Counted from the first letter of the stretch, positions 49,334 through 59,186 are shown. The stretch: 64,000 nt of DNA from Stutzerimonas nitrititolerans (GCF_003696285.1 NZ_RFFL01000001.1:248001-312000), one strand, 5' to 3'. The notes: generated from the sequence alone by a model not told the origin. Numbers and translations: made by a program.

Positions 49334-51643
49334 TTAGGCAGCGGCGATGACTTTGCGCAGGCGCACCGGAATGGATTTCGCCGCCGGCACCTTGCTGCGC
49401 TTGGCGTGGTGCCAGACCGGCAGCAGTACGTTGCACTCGGGGTAGTAGCCTGCGCAGCAGCCTTCGGGGATGTTGTAGGGCGTCACGCGCAGCGGTCCGA
49501 CCGATCGATGCACGCCATCGTCCACCTCGGTCACCGCCTCGATCTGGTCGCCTTCGGCCAGGCCCAGGCGGACGATGTCGTTGCGGTTCATCATGATCAC
49601 CGCGCGAGTGCCGTGGATGCCGCGGAAGCGGTCGTCGTAGCCGTAGACGGTGGTGTTGAACTGGTCGTTGCTGCGCAGCGTCATCATCTGCAGCACATCG
49701 TGCCGCTCGTGGCCGCCTTCCTCGGTATCCGGGTCTGCTGCCAGTTCCGGCGGGTTGATGAAGTTGGCCTTGCCGGTTTCGGTGTCCCAGCGGCGCTGGC
49801 TGGCGCCCAACGGTCGATGGAAGCCGCCCGGCTCCATCATGTGTACGTTGAAGTCGTGGAAGATCTCCGGATAGCTCTCGGCGATGGCCTCGCGGATCAG
49901 GTCGTAGTTGCCGACCCAGGCGTCCCAGTCAAGATTTGGATTGTCCACCAGCGTGGCCTTGGCCAGTCGCGCAACGATGGTCGGCTCCGACAGCAGCAGT
50001 TCACCGGCCGGCTCTGCCGCGCCACGCCAGGCGCGGATACAGGCGGTGCTGTCTTCGGTGGTGTGGCGTTGCTCGCCGGTGGCCTGGCGGTCGATTTCGG
50101 TGCGGCCCAGGCATGGCAGGATATAGGACACCTCTCCGGTCACCAGATGGCTGCGGTTGAGCTTGGTAGAGACCTGTACCGACAGCCGCAGCCTGCGCCA
50201 GGCCGGTTCGATCTGCGAAGTATCGGGCACCGCACGGACGAAATTGCCGCCCATGGCGATAAAGCCCTTGATACTGCCGTCGATGATGCCCTCGCAGGCT
50301 TCTACCGTGTTGACGCCATCCTCGCTCGGCGGCTCGAAGCCGAACTGCCGGCGCAGGTTGTCGACCGGTACCTGCGCCGCCTTTTCGGTGATACCGACGG
50401 TGCGCTGGCCCTGCACGTTGGAATGGCCGCGCACCGGCAGGATGCCGGCACCTTCCTTGCCCATGTTGCCGCGCAGCAGGAGCAGGTTGACCAGCATCTG
50501 CACCGCCTCCACGCCATGCCGATGCTGGGTAATGCCCATGCCGTAGGCGACGATCACCTGCTGGCAGCCGGCATAGGCGGTGGCGGCGGCTTCCATCGCC
50601 GCGCGGCTGAGGCCCGAGCGGCGTTCCAGCACCGACCAGGCATAGCCGCGCACGTGCCGCTCGAAGGCCTCGAAGCCATGGGTGTGCTGTTCGATAAAGT
50701 CGACGTCGAGCACCCGTGGTTTACCCGCTGCCTGCGCCTCGTCGTCCATGGCGAACAGCGCCTTGCAGACGCCTGTGATGGCGGCGATGTCTCCGCCAAT
50801 GGCCAACTGGTGGTACTGGGTGCTGATCACCGTGCTGTCCGGCGTGAGCATTTCCCTGGGTGATTGCGGATCGACGAAGCGCTCCAGCCCGCGCTCGCGG
50901 ATCGGGTTGAAGGTGATGATTTCGGCGCCGCGCTCGCGGGCTTCCTGCAGTTCGTGGAGCATGCGCGGGCTGCTGGTGCCGGTGTTCTGGCCGAAGAAGA
51001 ACAGTCCGTCGGTCTTCTCCATGTCGTTCAGGGTGACGGTCGCCACGGGTACGCCGATGCTCTCCGGCAGCGCCACCGAGGTGCTTTCGTGGCACATGTT
51101 GGAACTGTCCGGCAGGTTGTTGGTGCCATACATCCGCGCCAGCACGCCATACATGTAGGCCGTTTCCAGCGAGGCGCGACCGGACATGTAGAAGACCACC
51201 TGATTGGGGGCTTCCATGGCTTTGAGCTCCTGGCCGATCTCGGCGAAGGCCTGCTCCCAGCTCACTGCCCGGTAGGTGTCGCTGGCGGTGTCATAACGCA
51301 TGGGGTGGGTCAGGCGGCCCTGGTGCTCCAGGTCGAAATCGGTCCAGTTGAGCAGTTCGGTGACGCGGTGGGTGGCGAAGAATTCCGGGCCGCAGCGGCG
51401 GGTGGTGTTTTCCCAGGCGGTGGCCTTGGCGCCGTTCTCGCAGAACGACAGGGTGCGCGGCGGATGCGGCTTGGCCCAGGCGCAGCTGACGCAGGCGAAG
51501 CCGTCGATGGGCTTGTTCTGCTTGAGCAGCAGCGCGGCGCCGGCGAGCGGAATCTTCTCGCGGATCAGGATGTTGGCGACCGAATAGGCCGAGCCCCAGC
51601 CACCGGAGGGTGCGCGATAAGGCTTGAAGGTAGGCTGGCTCAC
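49334..51643 (-). CDS. FdhF/YdeP-family molybdopterin oxidoreductase
   Basis: A 769-residue molybdoenzyme of the YdeP branch. The N-terminal cysteine cluster FACVSCAWAKPHPPRTLSFC may bind an Fe-S centre. Cofactor motifs include MYGTNNLPDSSNMCHESTSV, GRASLETAYMYG, GQNTGTSSPRMLHEL and LLRGNMGKEGAGILPVRGHS; the C-terminal domain binds the second pterin (LRSNDQFNTTVYGYDDRFRG). YdeP is linked to acid resistance in E. coli; the reaction is unknown. FdhD for its maturation is encoded 31 kb away. There is no Tat signal, so it is cytoplasmic. Confidence 0.88.
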   Translation of the reverse strand: MSQPTFKPYRAPSGGWGSAYSVANILIREKIPLAGAALLLKQNKPIDGFACVSCAWAKPHPPRTLSFCENGAKATAWENTTRRCGPEFFATHRVTELLNWTDFDLEHQGRLTHPMRYDTASDTYRAVSWEQAFAEIGQELKAMEAPNQVVFYMSGRASLETAYMYGVLARMYGTNNLPDSSNMCHESTSVALPESIGVPVATVTLNDMEKTDGLFFFGQNTGTSSPRMLHELQEARERGAEIITFNPIRERGLERFVDPQSPREMLTPDSTVISTQYHQLAIGGDIAAITGVCKALFAMDDEAQAAGKPRVLDVDFIEQHTHGFEAFERHVRGYAWSVLERRSGLSRAAMEAAATAYAGCQQVIVAYGMGITQHRHGVEAVQMLVNLLLLRGNMGKEGAGILPVRGHSNVQGQRTVGITEKAAQVPVDNLRRQFGFEPPSEDGVNTVEACEGIIDGSIKGFIAMGGNFVRAVPDTSQIEPAWRRLRLSVQVSTKLNRSHLVTGEVSYILPCLGRTEIDRQATGEQRHTTEDSTACIRAWRGAAEPAGELLLSEPTIVARLAKATLVDNPNLDWDAWVGNYDLIREAIAESYPEIFHDFNVHMMEPGGFHRPLGASQRRWDTETGKANFINPPELAADPDTEEGGHERHDVLQMMTLRSNDQFNTTVYGYDDRFRGIHGTRAVIMMNRNDIVRLGLAEGDQIEAVTEVDDGVHRSVGPLRVTPYNIPEGCCAGYYPECNVLLPVWHHAKRSKVPAAKSIPVRLRKVIAAA

Positions 51644-51786
51644 GTCGTTCTCCTGTTGCTCGCGCGATGGAGTTCTGTGTGGCCTGTCTGGTCATGGACT
51701 GATTATTGGAAGACAGGCACTGATTACGACGTGGGCTCCGTAATCTTCGTTCAGCGTCTTTGTTTACCGTTTATGACCGTGCTCCG

Positions 51787-52248
51787 TCACTCCATGGCGA
51801 AGCCGAGCTGGCGCCAGGCTTCATAAACGGCGACGGCGACCGTGTTGGAGAGGTTCAGGCTGCGGCAGTCGGGGCGCATCGGCAGGCGCAGGCGGCGCTC
51901 GTTCGGCAGCGCATCGCGAATCTCGGCAGGCAGGCCGCGGCTTTCGGGGCCGAACAGGAAGGCGTCGCCGCGCTGGAAGGCGACCTCGTGGAAGGGTTGC
52001 GAGCCCTTGGTGGTGAAGCCGAACAGACGGGGATGGCCGAGGCTGGCCAGGCAGGTTTCCAGATCGGGATGGCGCTTGAGCGGTGCGTATTCGTGATAGT
52101 CCAGGCCGGCACGGCGCAGGCGCTTGTCGTCCAGTTCGAAGCCCAGCGGTTCGATCAGGTGCAGGCTGCAGCCGGCATTGGCGCAGAGCCTGATAATGTT
52201 GCCGGTATTGGGTGGAATTTCCGGCTGGAAAAGGATCACGTGGAACAT
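51787..52248 (-). CDS. trmL: tRNA (cytidine/uridine-2'-O)-methyltransferase TrmL
   Basis: SPOUT enzyme that 2'-O-methylates the wobble base (position 34) of leucine tRNAs. The 153-residue protein has [30 protein letters not shown] and [20 protein letters not shown], the three knot motifs. The start codon lies within CATG and shares two bases with the start of the divergent gene. Confidence 0.95.
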   Translation of the reverse strand: MFHVILFQPEIPPNTGNIIRLCANAGCSLHLIEPLGFELDDKRLRRAGLDYHEYAPLKRHPDLETCLASLGHPRLFGFTTKGSQPFHEVAFQRGDAFLFGPESRGLPAEIRDALPNERRLRLPMRPDCRSLNLSNTVAVAVYEAWRQLGFAME

Positions 52249-52723
52249 GGGTGTCACCAGGTCTGAAAGCGGCAAGCATTCTACTGCGACAGGCGATCCT
52301 GCGGCAGGCGGCCCCGCGCCGTACGATCCAAGGCCGCGTCTGCGCCTACGTTTTTTCGCCTCGCTGGTATTGATCGGGCTGTTGCTCGGGCTGTTGATCG
52401 GCCGCCTGGTGGACCCCGGTCCGGTGCGGCTCGAAGCCGTACAGGCGTTGCCGGAGGGGCTGCAGCTGCGTTTCGATCGCGAACCGGCGCTGCATCAGGA
52501 ATATCTGGATGGTGCCTTCGGCATGCTGGTGCAGGCCGAAGGGTGGGACCAGCAGGGGGAATTGCGCATAGACGACATGCCGGTACGCTGGCGCATCCAG
52601 CCCAGCGAGCGCGGGCTGCTGGTGAACCTCGTCGCCGTGCGTGCGCTGCGCGTGCAGTGGCAGGGTGAGGAGCGTGACGGCGGTTGGTGGATGGTGCTCG
52701 AGGTGAGTCCGGCGACGCCCTAG
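52247..52723 (+). CDS. Conserved hypothetical inner membrane-anchored protein
   Basis: A 158-residue protein with a proline-rich cytoplasmic start, one membrane helix ([20 protein letters not shown]) and a periplasmic domain of about 100 residues with beta character ([38 protein letters not shown]). The only sensible ATG overlaps the trmL start on the other strand. Position between trmL and ntrC corresponds, from memory, to PA5126. Function not recognised. Confidence 0.65.
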   Translation: MGVTRSESGKHSTATGDPAAGGPAPYDPRPRLRLRFFASLVLIGLLLGLLIGRLVDPGPVRLEAVQALPEGLQLRFDREPALHQEYLDGAFGMLVQAEGWDQQGELRIDDMPVRWRIQPSERGLLVNLVAVRALRVQWQGEERDGGWWMVLEVSPATP

Positions 52724-52752
52724 GTGTTTTGGGCTCATCGCGCTTTTTAGAC

Positions 52753-53444
52753 ACCGGACTGGCAAGTTTGGGTGTGAATGAAAGTTGCGCTTTCATGAGC
52801 GTTTGTCGAGTTGCTCGATGGCGCGGGTTTCGCCCTGCTGGGCGAGCTACTTTTTTCAGTCGCGAAAAAAGTAACCAAAAACGCTTGCCCCTACATACGG
52901 CCCTGCGCTTTGCGCAGGGTTCGTTTGCTCCACCGCTGCTCCAGGGGCCGGCTTACAAGGGCCGTCCCTGGCCCTTTAAGCCTCTCGCCGCATCCATGCG
53001 GCTCGCTCCCTTACGCAACGGTTCCACTCACCCTCCTGAAAGGGGCGGTTGGTGTCGCCTGAAGGTTTGTGCAAAGAAAGCAAAGCCAACCAAGTGAACA
53101 TCAACGATCTTTCAGGCGACTCGGACCCCGTTCCCCGTCAGGAGGCCGAGTGGAGGTGTTGCGCAGGGGGACGCGAGGCAGGACGCCGAGCGAGGAGCGA
53201 AGGGACAGGGACGTCCCTTCGTGACGGCCCCCGGAGCGGCATCGGAACGAGGGGAGTCTGGCCGCAGGCCAGCCCCGGATGTCGGGGTGGCCTTCTCTTT
53301 GGTCACTTTCTCTTGGCCAGACAAGAGAAAGTGACTCGGCCGGGGGGCCGAAACCAGGAGCATCAGCACACTCGGTAAGCGCCCTGACCTCCAAGCTAAA
53401 AGCCTAAGCCAGCTGACAGCACCACCCAAACTTGCCAGTCCGGT
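52753..53444. repeat. 692-bp imperfect palindromic element with perfect 22-bp ends
   Basis: The ends are exact inverted copies: left ACCGGACTGGCAAGTTTGGG then TG (52753-52774), right its complement (53423-53444). Inner motifs also recur in mirrored order: GTCGCCTGAA / TTCAGGCGAC near the centre (53053 and 53111), CCACTCACCCTCCTGA against TCAGGAGGCCGAGTGG, GGCCGTCCCTGGCCC against GGGACAGGGACGTCCC, and short hairpins around CTTTTTTC...GAAAAAAG and CACTTTCTCTT...AAGAGAAAGTG at matching distances. It is thus two diverged inverted copies of a ~300-bp module. No credible gene lies in the 870-bp gap 52724-53593. Confidence 0.82.
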
Positions 53445-53475
53445 AGCCCATGTCCCCCTAAATGCGAAGATCCAT

Positions 53476-53541
53476 TTTTTGCGTGATGCGGCGTTACTTG
53501 TCGTTTATTTGGAGCGACCAAACTTAACTCCTCGCGCAAAA
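53476..53541. repeat. Second repeat family, copy near ntrC
   Basis: TTTTTGCGTGATGCGGCGTT and the following bases to CTCCTCGCGCAAAAA are similar, position by position, to 37403-37460 (TTTTTGCGCGATGCGGCGTT ... GACCAAACCTCTCTCCTC). The outer TTTTTGCG / CGCAAAAA pair makes a stem. It lies between the large palindrome and the end of ntrC. Confidence 0.7.
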
Positions 53542-53593
53542 ATAGCCTCAGTCGCGGCCACGAGCGAAACGTCACCAGCCCCTTGCGCTGCTG

Positions 53594-55027
53594 TCACGTT
53601 TCCTCTTCTTCCTCTTCCGGGCCGTCGCCTTCCATGCCCAGTTCCTTGATCTTGCGCGTCAGGGTGTTGCGGCCCCAGCCAAGCAGCAGGGCGGCATCGC
53701 GGCGACGGCCGGCGGTGTGCTTGAGGGCGATTTCGATCATGGTCCGCTCGAAGGCCGGCATGGCTTCGTCGAGCAGGCTGGACTGGCCGCGCTCCAGCGC
53801 CAGGTCGGCCCACTGGCGCAGGGCCTGCTCCCAGTTGACCGCCGGCAGTGCTTCGGCGGGCTGGCTGAGCAGCTCCGGCGGCAGATCGTCGATGTGCACT
53901 TCGCGGCCCGAGGCCATCACGGTGATCCAGCGGCAGGTGTTTTCCAGCTGGCGCACGTTGCCCGGCCAGGGCAGGTTGCGCAGGAACTCCGCGGTTTCGC
54001 TTTTCAGCAGCTTGGTTTCCACGGCCAGCTCCTGGGCGGCACTGGCCAGGAAGTGGGCGGCGAGGGCGGGGATGTCCTGGCGGCGATCGGCCAGGCGCGG
54101 GATATGGATGCGGATGACGTTCAGGCGATGGAACAGGTCCTCGCGGAACTTGCCGGCCCGTACCAGTGACTCCAGGTCCTGATGGGTGGCGGCGATGATG
54201 CGCACGTCCACCTTCACCGGCGTGTGTCCGCCGACGCGGTAGAACTCGCCGTCGGCCAACACGCGCAGTAGGCGCGTCTGGGTGTCGGCCGGCATGTCGC
54301 CGATCTCGTCGAGGAACAGTGTGCCGCCGTCGGCCTGCTCGAAGCGGCCACGGCGCTGGTTGGCCGCGCCGGTGAAGGCGCCTTTCTCGTGGCCGAACAG
54401 CTCCGACTCCATCAGGTCCTTGGGAATCGCCGCCATGTTCAGGGCGATGAAGGAGGCATTGGCGCGCGGACTGTGACGGTGCAGCGCATGGGCGACCAGC
54501 TCCTTGCCGGTGCCGGATTCGCCGTTGATCAGCACCGTGATGTTGGAATGGCTGAGGCGACCGATGGCGCGGAAGACCTCCTGCATGGCTGGCGCTTCGC
54601 CGATGATCTCCGGCGTCGGCAGGGTCTCCGCGGGCGTCTGCAGGTGCAGCTGCTCGCGGGCATGCTGGCAGGCGCGGCGGACCAGCGAAATGGCATCGTC
54701 GACGTCGAAGGGCTTGGGCAGGTACTCGAAGGCACCGCCCTGGTAGGAGGCCACCGCGCTGTCGAGGTCCGAATGCGCCGTCATGATGATGACCGGCAGG
54801 CGCGGATGCTGCGCGCGAATCTGCGCCAGCATGTCGAGGCCGCTGGTGCCAGGCATGCGGATGTCCGAGAGGATGACGTCCGGCTGTTGGGACTTCAGCG
54901 GGCCGAGCACACCATCGGCGCTGTCGAAACTGCGCGTGATCATGCCGGCCTGCTGCAAGGCTTTCTCCAGCACCCAGCGGATGGAACGGTCGTCATCGAC
55001 GATCCAGACGGTTTCGTTTTGGGTCAT
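53594..55027 (-). CDS. ntrC: Nitrogen regulation response regulator NtrC (GlnG)
   Basis: Sigma-54 activator of nitrogen-limitation genes such as glnA. The 477-residue protein has a receiver domain with phosphorylation site Asp55 (LSDIRMPG), an AAA+ domain with Walker [21 protein letters not shown] and Walker [14 protein letters not shown], and a Fis-type helix-turn-helix ([20 protein letters not shown]). A tail of glutamates ends the protein. It overlaps ntrB by ATGA. Confidence 0.96.
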   Translation of the reverse strand: MTQNETVWIVDDDRSIRWVLEKALQQAGMITRSFDSADGVLGPLKSQQPDVILSDIRMPGTSGLDMLAQIRAQHPRLPVIIMTAHSDLDSAVASYQGGAFEYLPKPFDVDDAISLVRRACQHAREQLHLQTPAETLPTPEIIGEAPAMQEVFRAIGRLSHSNITVLINGESGTGKELVAHALHRHSPRANASFIALNMAAIPKDLMESELFGHEKGAFTGAANQRRGRFEQADGGTLFLDEIGDMPADTQTRLLRVLADGEFYRVGGHTPVKVDVRIIAATHQDLESLVRAGKFREDLFHRLNVIRIHIPRLADRRQDIPALAAHFLASAAQELAVETKLLKSETAEFLRNLPWPGNVRQLENTCRWITVMASGREVHIDDLPPELLSQPAEALPAVNWEQALRQWADLALERGQSSLLDEAMPAFERTMIEIALKHTAGRRRDAALLLGWGRNTLTRKIKELGMEGDGPEEEEEET

Positions 55028-56103
55028 GCGCCTGTTCCTTGTTCGAGCGGCAGGAAGATCGAGAAGGCGGTGTGGCCGGGATGGCTTTCGCATTCGATCA
55101 GCCCCTGATGCTGGCTGATGATGTTCTGGGCGATGGCCAGGCCCAGACCGGTGCCGTCCGGGCGGCCGCTGACCATCGGGTAGAAGAGGGTGTTCTGCAG
55201 CTCCCCGGGAATGCCGGGGCCGTTGTCGATGATCTCGATGCGCGCCACCAGGCGATGGCGGACATGGCCGATGGTGAACTGGCGCAGCGTGCGGGTGCGC
55301 AAGCTCAGGCGCGCCAGACCCATTTCGGTCTGTGTGGTCAGCGCCTGCATGGCGTTGCGCATGATGTTGAGCACCGCCTGGATCAGCTGTTCGCGGTCGG
55401 CGAGCACTTCGGGAATGCTCGGGTCATAGTCGCGCGCCATGATGATGCGACCCTGGCTTTCGGCCTCGATCAGGCTGGCGACGTGCTCCAGCACTTCATG
55501 GATGTTGGTCATGCCCAGCGATGGCAGCTTGTTCGAGCCGAGCATCCGGTCCACCAGGTTACGCAGCCGGTCTGCTTCCTCGATGATCACTTCGGTGTAG
55601 TCGCGCAGCTGTTCTTCGGGCAGCTCGCGGGCCAGCAGTTGCGCCGCACCGCGAATGCCGCCCAGCGGATTCTTGATCTCGTGGGCCAGGCCGCGCACCA
55701 GCATGCGGGTGGTTTCCTGGTTGGACAGCTGGGCTTCTTCCTTGCTGATACGCAGCAGGCGGTCGCGCGGCAGCACTTCCAGCAGCAGCAGGGTTTCGCG
55801 GCGCGTGAGGATCGGCGTTACCGCGTAGTCGACGGTCAGCGTCTGGCCGCTTACCGACGTCAGGGTGGCCTCGCGCTTGGTGAAGGGGTGTGCCTGGTCG
55901 ACTGCCTGGCGCAGCGCCGCCAGAGCCTCGGCGGATTCGGTGAACAGTTCGCTGATGAACTGGCCGTGGCTGCGCTGGCCGCTGACGGCCAGCAGCATTT
56001 CCGCCGCCGGGTTCATATATTGCAGACGCAGGCGGGCGTCGAGCAGCAGCGTTGCGGTGGTGAGGTTTTCGATCAGCAGGCGTTGCAGGGCTTCGTTGAT
56101 CAT
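55024..56103 (-). CDS. ntrB: Nitrogen regulation histidine kinase NtrB (GlnL)
   Basis: Cytoplasmic kinase/phosphatase for NtrC, controlled by PII. The 359-residue protein has an N-terminal PAS domain (LTTATLLLDARLRLQYMNPA), the phospho-acceptor His141 in GLAHEIKNPLGG, and an HATPase domain (NIMRNAMQAL, DNGPGIP, GRPDGTGLGLAIAQ). The ATG at 56103 is chosen from family similarity; another ATG four codons upstream (MQTAMINE) is equally possible. Confidence 0.94.
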   Translation of the reverse strand: MINEALQRLLIENLTTATLLLDARLRLQYMNPAAEMLLAVSGQRSHGQFISELFTESAEALAALRQAVDQAHPFTKREATLTSVSGQTLTVDYAVTPILTRRETLLLLEVLPRDRLLRISKEEAQLSNQETTRMLVRGLAHEIKNPLGGIRGAAQLLARELPEEQLRDYTEVIIEEADRLRNLVDRMLGSNKLPSLGMTNIHEVLEHVASLIEAESQGRIIMARDYDPSIPEVLADREQLIQAVLNIMRNAMQALTTQTEMGLARLSLRTRTLRQFTIGHVRHRLVARIEIIDNGPGIPGELQNTLFYPMVSGRPDGTGLGLAIAQNIISQHQGLIECESHPGHTAFSIFLPLEQGTGA

Positions 56104-56237
56104 GGCTGTCTGCATCCGGTAGGTAGGCTGGAAATGCAAGAAGCAAACCAGACTGCGGGATGCACGCCATGCGGTCGCGGTGCTGGCCGGATCGGGAGGC
56201 GGACGCTGAGCGTGCACCAAGCTGGTGCATAGAATGC

Positions 56238-56873
56238 TCAGATAAAGGGCACGAAGGGAATGTTTTTCTTTTCCGGCGGCTTGTCCTTCAGCGGGCATTC
56301 CGGGCGCACGCCGTAATCGTCCTTCTTGCAGGGTTTGACCATGCGCCGCTGGGCCAGCGAGGTGCGCATCATGTGAAAGGTGTGGGACGGGCTGTGCTGG
56401 ATCGTCTTGCCTTGCGCATCGACGATCTCGACCTGCAAGCGATGGCTGCCGCGGTCGATGTTGTGCAGCTGCTGGAGCGGGCTGGTACTGGCTTCACCCA
56501 CCGGGGAGCCGTCCAGGGTGATGCGGTACAGGTGGCCGGTGTGCAGCGGCGGCTGACTGTCGACGGCCACTTCCAGATTGCCGGCGTTGTTGCGGATGGT
56601 GGCGTCATCGGCGGGCGCAAGGATCTGCACTTGTGCGTAGCCAGCCGCTGGCTCGGCATCCGCTTGCACCATTTCGGGTGAACGTGGCGCCACCGGCATG
56701 GCCGGCATGCTGTTGGTCGTGCGGCTCTCCACGGCCTGCGCCGCCTGGCTGCGTGGGCGATCGGTGAAGACCCGGTTGCCGTCCTCGTCAACATAGGTGA
56801 AGACCTGGGCGCCGACGGGCAGCGCGCAGGCCAGTAGCAGGCCGAGCCAGGCACCGCGCAACGCAGCTCTCAT
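56238..56873 (-). CDS. DUF4124 domain protein, longer paralogue
   Basis: A 211-residue exported protein with signal peptide ending ACALPVGA and the DUF4124 start QVFTYVDEDGNRVFTDRP. The C-terminal part is a beta-sandwich-like domain (VQILAPADDATIRNNAGNLE, DRGSHRLQVEIVDAQGK). Positive tail ending KNIPFVPFI. It overlaps the next DUF4124 gene by 4 bp. The pair lies between glnA and ntrB, as at PA5122-5123 from memory. Function unknown. Confidence 0.82.
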   Translation of the reverse strand: MRAALRGAWLGLLLACALPVGAQVFTYVDEDGNRVFTDRPRSQAAQAVESRTTNSMPAMPVAPRSPEMVQADAEPAAGYAQVQILAPADDATIRNNAGNLEVAVDSQPPLHTGHLYRITLDGSPVGEASTSPLQQLHNIDRGSHRLQVEIVDAQGKTIQHSPSHTFHMMRTSLAQRRMVKPCKKDDYGVRPECPLKDKPPEKKNIPFVPFI

Positions 56874-57397
56874 GGCCGTCCGGGACTCGAAGTGTGCACG
56901 CGCTGCACCGTGAACTGCTGTTCGGCGCGCTGGATCACCTGGTCGTTGTCCGCCAGTACCTCGACCGACAGCACATGGGTGCCGCGGTCGACGTTGTTCA
57001 GTTGCAGCGCCGTGGCGGTGCCCGGCGCGGCCTGGGGAATGCCGTCGAGCAGGAAACGTATGCGGTGACCTCGTTGCAGCATCGGGTCGAGCTGCGCGGT
57101 GACGACGAAGGTGCCGTTGTTGGCGCGAAGCGCCTCCTCGTCCGGTATGCCGCCGAGCGACAGGCTGCGGTAGGGCTGCTGCCGTTGGTCTTCCTGGTCG
57201 CTGGCCAGCGGCGGCGGTGGCTCGGGTGTGCGGATGTTGACGGTGTTGGCCGGCGGCAGATCGACGGTATCCACCGCGACCCCGTCCGGCGGCTGGTTGG
57301 TGTAGACGGTGTTGCCCTTGTCGTCGGTGTATTTGTAGATCTGCGCCAACGCCGGGACGCTGAGGATCAGAAGCAGGCCGAACAATGCAGTGCGCAT
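56870..57397 (-). CDS. DUF4124 domain protein, shorter paralogue
   Basis: A 175-residue protein with signal MRTALFGLLLILSVPALA and the DUF4124 block QIYKYTDDKGNTVYTNQPPD. The second half parallels its neighbour: VTAQLDPMLQRGHRIRFLLD and NNVDRGTHVLSVEVLADNDQ align with the same region there, so the two arose by tandem duplication. Probably periplasmic. The ATG at 57397 gives a clean signal peptide. Confidence 0.82.
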   Translation of the reverse strand: MRTALFGLLLILSVPALAQIYKYTDDKGNTVYTNQPPDGVAVDTVDLPPANTVNIRTPEPPPPLASDQEDQRQQPYRSLSLGGIPDEEALRANNGTFVVTAQLDPMLQRGHRIRFLLDGIPQAAPGTATALQLNNVDRGTHVLSVEVLADNDQVIQRAEQQFTVQRVHTSSPGRP

Positions 57398-57506
57398 GGG
57401 AAGCTCCGCGAGGTTTGAAGGCTGAAGCCTTGCACCGCCCTGGCTTGCAGGCAAGTCGGTTCGATGAGATTTGCGAACGCCTGCGGGTTGCTGGCGCCGG
57501 AAACGA

Positions 57507-57532
57507 ACAAGGCCTCCCGAAGGAGGCCTTGT
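57507..57532 (-). terminator. Terminator hairpin after glnA
   Basis: ACAAGGCCTCC and GGAGGCCTTGT form an 11-bp perfect stem with a 4-nt loop, 15 bp past the glnA stop. The following T run is weak (TTGTTCG on the minus strand). It separates glnA from the DUF4124/ntrBC genes. Confidence 0.65.
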
Positions 57533-57547
57533 CGTGAGGCAGGTGAA

Positions 57548-58954
57548 TCAGACGCTGTAGTACAGATCGTACTCCAGCGGATGCACGAAGGTGCGCACCT
57601 TGATCTCTTCCTCGCTCTTGAGCTCGAGGTAGGCATCGATGAAGTCATCGCTGAACACGCCGCCCTTGGTCAGGAACGCGCGGCCCTTGTCGAGCTCTTC
57701 CAGGGCTTCCTTCAGGCTGCCGCACACCTGCGGGATCAGCTTGCCTTCTTCCGGCGGCAGATCGTAGAGGTTCTTGTCGGCGGCATCGCCGGGGTGGATC
57801 TTGTTCTGGATGCCGTCCAGGCCCGCCATCAGCAGTGCGGCGAAGCACAGGTAGGGGTTGGCGGCCGGGTCCGGGAAGCGCGCTTCGATACGGCGAGCCT
57901 TGGGGCTGGACACGTAGGGAATGCGGATCGAGGCGGAGCGGTTGCGCGCCGAGTAGGCCAGCATCACCGGTGCTTCGAAACCCGGGACCAGACGCTTGTA
58001 GGAGTTGGTCGAGGGGTTGGTGAAGCCGTTCAGCGCCTTGCCGTGCTTGATGATGCCGCCGATGAAGTACAGGGCGGTATCGGACAGGCCGGCATAGCCT
58101 TCGCCGGAGAAGGTGTTCTTGCCATCCTTGGAGATGGACATGTGCACGTGCATGCCGGAACCGTTGTCGCCGTACAGCGGCTTGGGCATGAAGGTCGCGG
58201 TCTTGCCGTAGGCATCGGCGACGTTGTGCACGCAGTACTTGAGGGTCTGGACCTCGTCGGCCTTCTTCACCAGGGTGTTGAACTTGACGCCGATTTCGTT
58301 CTGGCCGGCAGTCGCCACTTCGTGGTGATGCACTTCGACGACCAGGCCCATCTCTTCCATGGCGTTGCACATGGCGGTACGGATTTCATGGTCGTGGTCG
58401 CACGGCGGAACCGGGAAATAGCCACCCTTGACGGCCGGGCGATGGCCCTTGTTGCCGCCTTCGACGTCCTGGTCTGTCATCCAGGAGCCCTGTTCGGAGT
58501 AGATCTTGAACATCGAGCCGGAGATGTCGGACTTGAACTTCACTTGGTCGAAGATGAAGAACTCCGGCTCCGGGCCGACGAACACGGTGTCGCCGAGTCC
58601 GGTGGACTTGAGGTATTCCTCGGCGCGCTTGGCGATGGAGCGCGGGTCGCGGTCGTAGCCCTGCATGGTGCTCGGCTCGACGATGTCGCAGACCAGGATC
58701 AGGGTCGGCTCTTCGGTGAAGGGGTCGAGCACGGCGGTCTCGTCGACCGGCATCAGGATCATGTCGGAGGCTTCGATGCCTTTCCAGCCATGAATGGACG
58801 AGCCATCGAACATCTTGCCGTGTTCGAAGAAGTCTTCGTCCTCGGCATCACGGGCAGGAATGGTCACGTGATGCTGCTTGCCTTTGGTATCGGTGAAGCG
58901 CAGATCAATCCACTTCACATCGTAATCTTTGATCAGTTGAAGCGACTTCGACAT
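57548..58954 (-). CDS. glnA: Glutamine synthetase type I
   Basis: ATP-dependent synthesis of glutamine from glutamate and ammonium; a cytoplasmic dodecamer. The 468-residue protein has [50 protein letters not shown] and the adenylylation site Tyr397 in NLYDLPPEE, so it is the regulated GSI-beta type. The start follows a GGAGAGCACC leader. A sigma-54 promoter lies upstream, with ntrBC downstream on the same strand. Confidence 0.97.
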   Translation of the reverse strand: MSKSLQLIKDYDVKWIDLRFTDTKGKQHHVTIPARDAEDEDFFEHGKMFDGSSIHGWKGIEASDMILMPVDETAVLDPFTEEPTLILVCDIVEPSTMQGYDRDPRSIAKRAEEYLKSTGLGDTVFVGPEPEFFIFDQVKFKSDISGSMFKIYSEQGSWMTDQDVEGGNKGHRPAVKGGYFPVPPCDHDHEIRTAMCNAMEEMGLVVEVHHHEVATAGQNEIGVKFNTLVKKADEVQTLKYCVHNVADAYGKTATFMPKPLYGDNGSGMHVHMSISKDGKNTFSGEGYAGLSDTALYFIGGIIKHGKALNGFTNPSTNSYKRLVPGFEAPVMLAYSARNRSASIRIPYVSSPKARRIEARFPDPAANPYLCFAALLMAGLDGIQNKIHPGDAADKNLYDLPPEEGKLIPQVCGSLKEALEELDKGRAFLTKGGVFSDDFIDAYLELKSEEEIKVRTFVHPLEYDLYYSV

Positions 58955-59053
58955 GGTGCTCTCCAGTGGTGGAAGCGTTGACAGGTGGCTTCCGAAAGTC
59001 GGGGGTGAAGCCAAGCGGCGGATGGTCCGGCAAGGCGGCCTTGCTCACAAGAG

Positions 59054-59069
59054 AGCAAATTGCATGCCA
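59054..59069 (-). promoter_or_regulatory. Sigma-54 promoter of glnA
   Basis: On the minus strand the site reads TGGCATGCAATTTGCT, matching the consensus TGGCAYG-N4-TTGCW with the invariant GG and GC 10 bp apart. Transcription would start near 59043, about 90 bp before the glnA start codon. Confidence 0.82.
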
Positions 59070-59153
59070 GCGCCCCTTTTTGGGGCTGGCCGCATGCCTT
59101 CGCGACTTCGACCGGGACGTCGCGAGAGCAGCGCGTATTCTGAACGATTTATC

Positions 59154-59168
59154 GCACCGAAGTTGTGC
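59154..59168. promoter_or_regulatory. NtrC-like enhancer site 1 upstream of glnA
   Basis: GCACCGAAGTTGTGC has the dyad GCAC/GTGC of NtrC boxes, centred about 118 bp upstream of the predicted start of transcription. Confidence 0.55.
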
Positions 59169-59186
59169 GAAACGCTCCCGCGCCGA

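Noticed and set aside
49334-51643. Selenocysteine formate dehydrogenase
   Set aside because: No in-frame TGA or SECIS-like stem was seen and the SSNMCHES motif is that of the YdeP branch, so a selenoprotein is unlikely.
52724-53593. Open frames of 80-140 codons inside the large palindrome
   Set aside because: They change between arms, lack ribosome sites and family similarity, and arise from GC-rich repeat DNA.
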